DNA of 6,044 bases from Mesotoga sp. GTDB taxonomy: Bacteria > Thermotogota > Thermotogae > Petrotogales > Kosmotogaceae. The notes under the pieces were generated by a model. It was not told the DNA's origin and ran no database searches. It saw only the letters and a list, made by a program, of their open reading frames with translations. The stretch spans positions 1 through 6,044 of the forward strand of contig WOZY01000056.1 in assembly GCA_011620045.1 (NCBI GenBank). The letters run 5' to 3'. This document shows, in pieces, positions 1 through 5,834 of this stretch; position 1 is the stretch's first letter; the number at the start of each line of letters is the position of its first letter. A program made the translations under genes and the position numbers.

Positions 1-898
1 TTATTTCGTCATTGACAAACTCTTGAAGATCAGCAGGAACTAGATTACTCATTACTATGTCGACTACCCCATCCTCTATTCCGCCCCAGTATTGATAGCT
101 AGTCCACTTTCCCTCCATTACTTCTTTGACGACTCTCTCGTAAAAGACGCCCCAGTTCCATACGGGAGAAGCCAGAAAAGTGTCTGGACTGAAGGCGCTC
201 ATATCTGAGTTGTAACCAATAGCGTAAACGCCACGTTGTCCAGCTGCCTGAACGGCAGCTGGTGAATCCTGGCTTTGAGCGATTACATCGGCTCCAAGAT
301 CCAGGAGGGCGTCGGCCGCCTCCTCTTCGGAAGAGGGATCGAACCAGGTCTCTGTCCAAATAACGTGCACGCGCGCATCAGGATTGACCTTTCCGATTCC
401 AATCGCAAAGGCATTTATCCCCCTGATAACTTCCGGAATCTTGAATGTTGCAACATAGCCGATTATGTTGCTCTTTGTCATCTTCCCGGCGATGAGGCCA
501 GTCAAGTAGGCCGGTTCATATATTCTTCCAAAGTAGGTCCCGACATTTTCGGCGGTCCTATATCCCGAACAGTGCATGAAGATTGTATTGGGATAGTTCC
601 TGGCTATCTCCATCACATCTTCCATAAAGCCGAAGCTTGTACTGAAAAGGAGTTTGACGTTACGTTCAGCATAACTTCTAAGAACCTCGAGGTCCTGTTC
701 CCCTTCAGTCACATTTTCTATGAATGAAGTCTCGATTTGACTTCCAAACGTCTTCTCGAGATACAGCCTGCCCTCATCGTGTTTCTCTGTCCAGCCCCCG
801 TCATCGGCCGAACCGACATAGATGAAGCCTATTCTGAGAGGATCTGAAGCCAGAATGACTGCGCATAGTATGAATAGAACTGTAATGATCCCTTTCAT
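1..898 (-). CDS. BMP-family ABC transporter solute-binding protein (3' end outside window)
   Basis: Exported solute-binding protein of the BMP/Med/PnrA family (PF02608), which feeds a solute, in characterised members often a purine nucleoside, to an ABC permease. Reading from 898 gives 299 codons without a stop, so the C-terminus lies beyond the left edge; family members run about 320-360 residues, so some 30-60 are missing. Residues 1-17 are a signal peptide (MKG, then a hydrophobic run ending VILA before SDP). Family hallmarks follow in order: GFIYVGSADDGGW (24-36), HDEGR (40-44), HCSGY (109-113), YFGRIYEPAYL (122-132), the IPEVIRGINAF stretch (154-164), QSQDSP (208-213), YNSDMSAF (229-236) and SPVWNWG (244-250). 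The start is fixed by GGAGGTG four bases upstream. C12 is inside the hydrophobic core without a good lipobox, so a lipoprotein is less likely. The ligand cannot be told from sequence; permease and ATPase genes would be expected further left. Confidence 0.93.
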   Translation of the reverse strand, partial: MKGIITVLFILCAVILASDPLRIGFIYVGSADDGGWTEKHDEGRLYLEKTFGSQIETSFIENVTEGEQDLEVLRSYAERNVKLLFSTSFGFMEDVMEIARNYPNTIFMHCSGYRTAENVGTYFGRIYEPAYLTGLIAGKMTKSNIIGYVATFKIPEVIRGINAFAIGIGKVNPDARVHVIWTETWFDPSSEEEAADALLDLGADVIAQSQDSPAAVQAAGQRGVYAIGYNSDMSAFSPDTFLASPVWNWGVFYERVVKEVMEGKWTSYQYWGGIEDGVVDIVMSNLVPADLQEFVNDEI

Positions 899-927
899 GA
901 GACACCTCCATAGGTGGCCTAATAGCC

Positions 928-937
928 GAAACGTTTC
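928..937. promoter_or_regulatory. Possible LacI/GalR-type operator in the binding-protein leader
   Basis: GAAACGTTTC is a perfect 10-bp palindrome with a central CG, the core seen in many LacI/GalR-family operators, including PurR-type sites. It lies 30 bases upstream of the binding-protein start, between its ribosome binding site and the proposed -10 box at 992-997. A bound repressor there would block the transcript leader. No LacI-family gene is in the window, so the regulator is unknown. A 10-bp palindrome can occur by chance; its position is the main argument. Confidence 0.35.
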
Positions 938-969
938 AACTGAAAGTCCTTACAACTGCAAGACCAAAG

Positions 970-1018
970 GAATTCGGTCCCGATGAATCCCATTATATCC
1001 CACAGTTTTACCGAATTC
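970..1018. repeat. 9-bp perfect inverted repeat in the divergent intergenic region
   Basis: GAATTCGGT (970-978) and ACCGAATTC (1010-1018) are perfect reverse complements separated by 31 bases. The right arm falls between the two divergent TATAAT boxes, where both -35 regions would sit. The left arm falls just downstream of the leftward -10. This layout suits a dimeric regulator controlling both directions, but the spacer is long and no cognate regulator is visible. Confidence 0.4.
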
Positions 1019-1020
1019 TC
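992..1020 (-). promoter_or_regulatory. Candidate promoter for the BMP binding protein
   Basis: The minus strand carries a perfect TATAAT at 997-992. The stretch where a -35 box should be (about 1015-1020) reads GAGAAT on the minus strand, a poor match to TTGACA, so the promoter may need an activator or be weak. Transcription from here would give a leader of roughly 85 bases containing the left arm of the inverted repeat and the GAAACGTTTC palindrome. Confidence 0.35.
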
Positions 1021-1041
1021 TCGGATATTACTTTCTATAAT
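1013..1041 (+). promoter_or_regulatory. Candidate promoter for the 127-residue hypothetical protein
   Basis: A perfect TATAAT lies at 1036-1041. At a 17-base spacing the -35 position (1013-1018) is GAATTC, a weak match and itself most of the right arm of the inverted repeat, which suggests regulation. The predicted transcript starts near 1048, leaving a leader of about 35 bases with a strong ribosome binding site. Confidence 0.4.
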
Positions 1042-1084
1042 AGTACTGAAACTAGATCTCAGAGACTTCTAAGGAGTTGAAGAA

Positions 1085-1468
1085 ATGTTACTCACAAGCC
1101 AGGAGAAGCGATATTCAAGTAAAACGGAAATGACTTTGGACGACCTTATCCAGAAGCTGAATGATCTGGACCTGTATTCTCTGAAGAGAGTTGTGGTAAG
1201 CGAAATCGAAGGAACTGAAACGCGTCTCGCAACTGAAAACCGTGTGATCGACCCTGACGATCTGGAGGAAATACTGCGTTCCTGGGAAGACGAATCAATA
1301 AGGAAAGTGATGCTGCTCGATATGACACCGGTTCACAGGCATCACAACACATTCCCGTCTGCCGCGGGAAACATCTACGAACCGCGCGAGTTCTCGATCC
1401 AGATTACAAGGGTGAGCAATGGAGTTGAAACGATAGTAGTGGCAGTAAAGAGTGTAGATCCCTGTTAG
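1085..1468 (+). CDS. Hypothetical protein, 127 residues, unrecognised
   Basis: I do not recognise this protein. The reading frame is supported by a strong ribosome binding site (AAGGAG at 1071-1076, eight bases before the ATG) and a TATAAT box upstream; the next in-frame ATG (residue 16) has no such site. The product is probably soluble: no signal peptide or membrane segment. The N-terminal half is acidic and helix-like (LDDLIQKLNDL at 18-28, DPDDLEEILRSW at 56-67). It is followed by a VHRHH cluster at 83-87 and two strand-like stretches, EFSIQITRV (102-110) and ETIVVAVKSV (115-124). The single cysteine is the last residue. The TAG stop is followed in the same frame by 21 more open codons, so the C-terminus may be shortened relative to relatives. 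The gene stands alone between a divergent transporter gene and a two-component operon. Confidence 0.6.
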   Translation: MLLTSQEKRYSSKTEMTLDDLIQKLNDLDLYSLKRVVVSEIEGTETRLATENRVIDPDDLEEILRSWEDESIRKVMLLDMTPVHRHHNTFPSAAGNIYEPREFSIQITRVSNGVETIVVAVKSVDPC

Positions 1469-1786
1469 GCTTCTACAAAAACCGTGAACAATGATGAGCC
1501 GATAGACAAGGTAAGGGTTACGATGACAGTCTGACATAGATAACTGGAACCGCCCCATTCCGTACGTGTAAAGGAGCGTGATAATCTGAGAACGACAATA
1601 AGTATAGGCAAACAATGTTCAGCATATGATAGCGTTTTGTTGGTTACTCCGGAAAGGTAGTTCTTTGGAAGGGCCGGACTGCAGAAGAGGAAATGAGACA
1701 AATCTACGCAGTCCGGTTTACGTGTTAGTTATTGGTTGCGTAATCGATTATCATTGAATAAAGTGGAATTCACAGAGGTGTGATTC
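1469..1786. other. 318-base stretch without a convincing gene
   Basis: No frame on either strand here has both a good start with a ribosome binding site and a recognisable product. Minus-strand open frames over it look like chance. It holds an isolated AAGGAG at 1571-1576 followed only by a three-codon GTG frame, the hairpin at 1674-1716, a TAATCGATTA palindrome at 1741-1750, and the ribosome binding site of the response regulator (GAGGTG, 1775-1780). In the frame of the preceding gene, open stretches of 21 and about 39 codons are interrupted by TGA, TAA and TAG stops, which may be chance or a decayed coding remnant. Confidence 0.5.
1674..1716 (+). other. Hairpin, possible weak terminator or leader structure
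   Basis: CCGGACTGC (1674-1682) and GCAGTCCGG (1708-1716) pair perfectly over nine bases, six or more of them G-C. Three G-U pairs (1671-1673 with 1717-1719) could lengthen the stem. The loop is 25 bases and purine-rich. Only TTT follows, then ACG, so it is not a standard intrinsic terminator. It could end transcription from the upstream gene weakly, or be a structured part of the two-component operon leader. Confidence 0.45.
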
Positions 1787-2461
1787 ATGGGGACAAGGAT
1801 AAATCTAGTCGAAGACGAAAAAAACCTGAACAGCGTGCTGACTTCCTATCTCGAAAAGGAGGGATGGGAAGTCAAGTCCTTCAAGAACGGCAGCGACGCT
1901 TTTGATGAAATCGACGACTCTCCTGATATCTGGATTCTAGACATAATGTTGCCAGGGATCGATGGCTTCGAGCTCCTCAGAGAAATCAGAAAGAGGGATT
2001 CGATGATACCGGTGATCTTCATTTCAGCGAGGGACAAAGACATTGATAGAGTGGTCGGACTGGAGATGGGAAGCGACGACTACTTGGCCAAGCCCTTTCT
2101 CCCAAGGGAGCTCGTCATTCGGGTCAAAAAGATTCTTGATCGCGTCCACCATTCTAGCGGAATAATACCCGTTCCTCCATACAAGATCGACGAAGCGAGA
2201 AGAACCGTTACCGAAGAAATCGGTGAGAATCAGTCGAAACTAATTGAGCTCACTTCCATGGAGTTCGACCTGCTCATGCTTTTTGTCAACGGCAAAGGCA
2301 AACCTTTTTCGAGAGACCAGATACTCGACAGAGTGTGGGGTTACGACTACTACGGTAGCGATAGAGCCGTTGACGATCTTGTAAGGAGACTTAGAAAGAA
2401 GATGCCTCATTTCAAGATCGAGACCGTTTACGGTTTCGGCTATAAAAGTGTGAGTATATGA
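1787..2461 (+). CDS. OmpR/PhoB-family response regulator
   Basis: Cytoplasmic DNA-binding response regulator, 224 residues, the usual length for this family. The receiver domain spans about 3-118: acidic pocket E9/D10, phosphoacceptor D52 in the ILDIMLPGIDG stretch, S80 at the conserved Thr/Ser position, Y99 as the aromatic switch and K102 in the AKPF motif. The winged-helix output domain spans about 130-222, with TSMEFDLLMLF (156-166), ILDRVWG (179-185), a recognition helix around 193-206 and the C-terminal hairpin ETVYGFGYKS (212-221). All residues needed for phosphorylation are present. The start is supported by GAGGTG six bases upstream. Its stop overlaps the kinase start (ATGA), so the two are almost certainly one operon and a cognate pair. 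Targets are unknown; self-regulation would be typical but is not shown by the sequence. Confidence 0.95.
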   Translation: MGTRINLVEDEKNLNSVLTSYLEKEGWEVKSFKNGSDAFDEIDDSPDIWILDIMLPGIDGFELLREIRKRDSMIPVIFISARDKDIDRVVGLEMGSDDYLAKPFLPRELVIRVKKILDRVHHSSGIIPVPPYKIDEARRTVTEEIGENQSKLIELTSMEFDLLMLFVNGKGKPFSRDQILDRVWGYDYYGSDRAVDDLVRRLRKKMPHFKIETVYGFGYKSVSI

Positions 2462-3894
2462 GATCCTGGAGCCTGTCTGACAAGCTTTGGCTGCTCTTTG
2501 CCGCCGTCCTTTCAATCATCTTTTTTCTTCTGGGTATCGTCTTCAGATGGTCGATAAGAGACTTCTTCACCACTGAAGCGTACAGAACGATAGAGTATGC
2601 TCAGGACGTAAAGGTAATCGAATTGCAGGGAGGGTTCATCCCTTTCGAGGATATCGACCTCAACAGTCTTAGAAATGCCAGGGATGTAGGACACATAGTC
2701 GTCTTCGACAGGGAGTTTGACCTCATAGATTATTACCTGAACAGATTTGGAACCCAGGATGGCTCTGACAGGACGCCTCCGCCTCTGAATTCTACTTCCA
2801 GGGACTTGCTCATTAGCGGAACGATTATTCCCGAAATGCTTCCTATTATTCAATCCATTAGAGAGAACGCAGAAAAGCAGACGTCACTTTCAGAGAGGTA
2901 CGAAACACTGCTTTCTGGCCGGAGTCTTTTCTATGTGATTCGTACTGAAGAGATCTCTGGAAGAGACGTCACGATGATTTCCTACATGTGGGATACATAC
3001 ATGAACACTCTCTCATCGGCGTTGTTCTCCAGGCTGCTGCTCGTAATGGCTATAATGACCGTGGTCAGTCTGGTTATCATCATAGTCTTCTCCAGATACC
3101 TGACGAAGCCTCTGAAGAAGCTTTCAGAGGACGTGAGAATGATCTCAAAGAGAAACTGGGACAGGCCGATTTCTTTGAAAAGAAGCGATGAGATCGGAGA
3201 GCTAGCCGATTCAATCGAGAACATGAGAAAGAGCCTCAGCGAGCAGGACAGAGAACAACAGTCAATGCTCCAGTTTATCTCCCATGAACTCAAGACACCT
3301 GTCATGGTTATCCGAAGCTACGCACAGGCAATCAAGGACAACATATATCCCGGAGGCGATTTGGACAGCGCTATAGACGTCATAGACAAAGAGATTCAGA
3401 GAATGGATCTGAGGGTAAAGGATCTCCTCTTCATAACCAGACTTGAATACCTGTCGCGTCACGACCTCGAAAAGGAGGAAGTGAATCTTTCAGAGCTGCT
3501 TGAGGACACCGTCGGGCGCTTTTCTTTCCAGAGGGACGACATAGACTGGAATCTGAATCTCAAAGACTTCAAGACCGAGGTCAATGAAGAACAGCTGGCG
3601 ATAGCCATAGAAAACATACTTTCAAATCAGATTCGGTATGCGAAGAGCAGGATTGAGGTAACTATGGAAGTAGACGAGAGAGAAGCGAATCTTTCGATGC
3701 GTTTCGCAAACGATGGAGAGAAAATTGCCGAAACCAAACTGGAAGAGATCTTCAGACCCTTCAATAAGGGGGTTGGAGGAGAAAATGGACTTGGCCTGAG
3801 TATAACGAGAAGGATTATCGAATTGCACGGTGGCACTATTTCAATGGTTAATGAAGAGGAGTTAGTAGCCACTATCGTTAGGTTGCCAATTTAG
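2458..3894 (+). CDS. Membrane sensor histidine kinase, cognate to the upstream regulator
   Basis: Two-pass inner-membrane sensor kinase of 478 residues that should autophosphorylate and pass phosphate to D52 of the adjacent regulator. TM1 spans about 10-29; an extracytoplasmic sensor domain of some 160 residues follows, including GHIVVFDREFDL around 78-89, a strand pattern reminiscent of PAS/Cache-like folds. TM2 is about 193-211. A HAMP linker follows (P218 to about 265, with DEIGEL at 244-249). The HisKA helix carries H276 in FISHELKTP. The HATPase domain has the N box (N386, N390), the G1 box as NDG (418-420), the F box with FRPFNKG (432-438) and the G2 box GLGLS (444-448). All catalytic boxes are intact. 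The sensor domain matches no ligand class I can name, so the signal is unknown. Translation is probably coupled to the regulator through the four-base overlap. Confidence 0.95.
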   Translation: MRSWSLSDKLWLLFAAVLSIIFFLLGIVFRWSIRDFFTTEAYRTIEYAQDVKVIELQGGFIPFEDIDLNSLRNARDVGHIVVFDREFDLIDYYLNRFGTQDGSDRTPPPLNSTSRDLLISGTIIPEMLPIIQSIRENAEKQTSLSERYETLLSGRSLFYVIRTEEISGRDVTMISYMWDTYMNTLSSALFSRLLLVMAIMTVVSLVIIIVFSRYLTKPLKKLSEDVRMISKRNWDRPISLKRSDEIGELADSIENMRKSLSEQDREQQSMLQFISHELKTPVMVIRSYAQAIKDNIYPGGDLDSAIDVIDKEIQRMDLRVKDLLFITRLEYLSRHDLEKEEVNLSELLEDTVGRFSFQRDDIDWNLNLKDFKTEVNEEQLAIAIENILSNQIRYAKSRIEVTMEVDEREANLSMRFANDGEKIAETKLEEIFRPFNKGVGGENGLGLSITRRIIELHGGTISMVNEEELVATIVRLPI

Positions 3895-3951
3895 TATTCT
3901 TAATCGTTTTCGTAATAACGGCCTCAGCATTATTCAGCTCTCTCTTGTTAT

Positions 3952-4341
3952 CTACTCTTTGCTGAGCCACCTTATAGCCTGATGCCAGAATTTGCCATAG
4001 TACTCCCACTTCACGAAGTCAGTTCCCCAGCGGGCTGCAAGATCGGACATGAAGGCCATCGATCTACCCTTTCCCGAGTCACCAACTATTATGAACGGAT
4101 CGCCTTCGATCTCGGCGAGAACTTCGGAACCTTCCTTTGGAAAGACCTTCTGGTAACCGAGAAATCTCGGCCAGGCGGTACCGATCCCCTTCAGAACTGG
4201 GTGATTCGAATTCAAGACAGAAACCACAGCTCCCTGTGTCGCCTCCACCCTGTCGTCAGTCTTCATCAGGTTAACAAACATCACTTTCTCGATCAGGCTG
4301 CCGTGGTAGTTCCCCTTTTCCTGGAAGCAGGCGAAATTGTC
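3952..4341 (-). pseudogene. C-terminal remnant of a putative glutamine-amidotransferase-like protein (PF07090-type)
   Basis: The minus strand encodes 129 residues of protein-like sequence resembling the C-terminal half of the putative glutamine amidotransferase family PF07090. Matching stretches are NYHGSLIEKVMFVNLMKTDD near the start, then GDPFIIVGDSGKGRSMAF and RWGTDFVKWEYYGKFWHQ near the end. Complete members are about 240-250 residues, so roughly the first half is missing. The similarity begins directly after an in-frame TGA (4344-4342), and 19 recognisably coding codons precede the first possible start, a GTG at 4284 without a ribosome binding site. No N-terminal half is visible in the other frames between 4342 and 4454. 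The simplest reading is a 5'-deleted pseudogene; translation of a 110-residue fragment from the GTG is less likely. The function of intact relatives is not established, and the fragment lacks the region that would carry an amidotransferase nucleophile. Confidence 0.65.
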
Positions 4342-4454
4342 TCAAAATAATCAAGAGCAATTGTTTGCAACAAATCCAGAAGGGCTGTTGTCTTTTCGTT
4401 TGAGGGAATACTCTTAGATTATCTCTCCCCAAATGTACATTGTAGTGCTGAAGC

Positions 4455-5834
4455 CTACCGTTTACGCAATAAGTATGACTTGATCGCCCTGGCCGAGCGT
4501 TTCCCGGCTCCCATCGCTTCGATTACAGTTGCAGAGCCCGTAACGATATCTCCGCCGGCGTAGATGCCTTCCGCGACTCTGCCGCTGGATTCATCGGCAT
4601 CGATACTGCCCCATTTGTTCAGTCTTACCGTTGGGAAACCGGCCTTCAAAATGGCATTTGGAGTCTGACCGATTGCTTCGATTACCATGTCCACTTCCAT
4701 GATGAATTCCGATCCTTCAACCTTTATCGGCCTTCTTCTTCCCGAATCGTCGGGTTCCCCAAGAGTCATCTTTACGCACTTCATCCCCGTGACGTTGTTG
4801 TTTATATCCCCCATGTACTCAATGGGAAGGGTTAGCCAGTGGAAAACTATTCCCTCTTCAACGGCATGGTGGTACTCCTCTATTCTCGCAGGCATCTCTT
4901 CTTCGCTTCTCCTGTAGACCACATGAACCTCTTTGGCTCCGAGTCTCTTCGCCGTTCTTGCAGCATCCATCGTCACATTTCCGGCTCCAATCACGGCTAC
5001 TCTATCCTTTATCTTTACTGGCGTGTCGTACCTTGGAAAGAGATAGGCCTTCATCAGGTTTGTCCTCGTGAGATATTCGGAAGAGGAAAATATGTTGTTG
5101 TGATTCGATCCAGGAATTCCCATGAATCTCGGGGCACCCGCCCCGATACCTATAAAGACGGCATCATATTCGTTTTTGATCTCTTCGAATGGAATCGTTC
5201 GGCCAACGATCTGATTGAAACGGAATTCAACTCCAAGGCTCTTCACAAATTCTACTTCCCTTGCAACGATCTCTTTGGGAAGCCTGAATTCGGGGATACC
5301 ATAAACAAGCACGCCTCCCGCCGTATGAAAGGCTTCGAAAACCGTAACCGAAAAACCCTCTTTCGCGAGATCGGCGGCGGCCGTCAGTCCGGCCGGACCA
5401 GCGCCGATTATCGCAACTCTCTTGTTTACGGATGGCTTCACGTCAGTCTCGAGAGATATATTCTGGTCAGCAACGAATCTCTCCAGTCTCCCGATCGCAA
5501 CGGGCTCGCTGCCAGGGATCTTACTAACGACGCAGGCCAGTTCACACTGCTTCTCCTGAGGGCAGACTCTTCCGCAGATGGCCGGAAGGTTGTTCGCGTC
5601 TTTCAAAATCCTCGAGCTCTTCTCTATGTCACCCTCTCTTAGGGCCTTGATAAAACCGGGAATATCTATTCCAACGGGGCAGCCGCTCACACAAGGTTTG
5701 TGTTTACACTGCAGACATCTATTTGCCTCTGCTACTGCCTCTTTCTTAGTGTAGCCAAGGGCGACCTCCTCGAAATTTTTGACTCTCTCCGAAGGAGCGA
5801 GTTCTCTCATTCTGACTTTGAACTTCTCAGGCAT
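4455..5834 (-). CDS. nfnB: NfnB: NADPH-binding large subunit of NADH-dependent reduced ferredoxin:NADP+ oxidoreductase
   Basis: Cytoplasmic iron-sulfur flavoprotein of 459 residues, the usual length, homologous to the glutamate synthase small subunit (GltD) and to archaeal SudA. With NfnA it forms the electron-bifurcating transhydrogenase that couples NADH and reduced ferredoxin to 2 NADP+. The N-terminal domain has eight cysteines for two [4Fe-4S] clusters: C40, C43, C48, C52 and C87, C91, C97, C101. The FAD dinucleotide motif GAGPAG is at 144-149, the NADPH motif GAGNVTMDAA at 283-292 with YRRS (307-310) for the 2'-phosphate, and the FAD-contacting GGDIVTGSATVIEAMGAG at 427-444. I chose the ATG at 5834 because it overlaps the NfnA stop by eight bases and follows GGGTGAG; a TTG 39 bases upstream adds 13 residues that do not look conserved. 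A stand-alone GltD-like role is possible, but the NfnA neighbour argues for Nfn. Confidence 0.93.
   Translation of the reverse strand: MPEKFKVRMRELAPSERVKNFEEVALGYTKKEAVAEANRCLQCKHKPCVSGCPVGIDIPGFIKALREGDIEKSSRILKDANNLPAICGRVCPQEKQCELACVVSKIPGSEPVAIGRLERFVADQNISLETDVKPSVNKRVAIIGAGPAGLTAAADLAKEGFSVTVFEAFHTAGGVLVYGIPEFRLPKEIVAREVEFVKSLGVEFRFNQIVGRTIPFEEIKNEYDAVFIGIGAGAPRFMGIPGSNHNNIFSSSEYLTRTNLMKAYLFPRYDTPVKIKDRVAVIGAGNVTMDAARTAKRLGAKEVHVVYRRSEEEMPARIEEYHHAVEEGIVFHWLTLPIEYMGDINNNVTGMKCVKMTLGEPDDSGRRRPIKVEGSEFIMEVDMVIEAIGQTPNAILKAGFPTVRLNKWGSIDADESSGRVAEGIYAGGDIVTGSATVIEAMGAGKRSARAIKSYLLRKR

Noticed and set aside
275..727. 150-codon open frame on the plus strand, and a shorter minus-strand frame at 99-359
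   Set aside because: Both lie across the BMP binding-protein gene, whose minus-strand frame carries all family motifs; these translations show no domain and no plausible start context.
1295..1701. Two overlapping minus-strand open frames (1295-1615 and 1465-1701)
   Set aside because: No ribosome binding sites, low-complexity cysteine- and serine-rich translations, and overlap with the better supported plus-strand gene.
1694..1729. Possible 11-codon leader peptide (ATG after AGAGGAA) inside the hairpin
   Set aside because: The purine-rich sequence is only one or two bases from the ATG, too close for a normal ribosome binding site, and the peptide has no regulatory codon run.
3920..3968. Imperfect inverted repeat (GGCCTCAGC / GCTGAGCC) considered as a bidirectional terminator between the kinase and the remnant
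   Set aside because: It has a bulge, a 32-base loop and no T-run on either side, and the right arm lies in the coding end of the remnant.
3982..4350. 122-codon open frame on the plus strand
   Set aside because: It is antisense to the amidotransferase-like remnant, whose minus-strand translation is the one with family similarity.
4432..4441. AATGTACATT palindrome downstream of nfnB
   Set aside because: A short AT-rich palindrome with no promoter nearby and no second copy; chance is the simpler explanation.
4839..5642. 267-codon open frame on the plus strand
   Set aside because: It is antisense to nfnB, whose cofactor motifs are unmistakable, and its own translation resembles no protein family.
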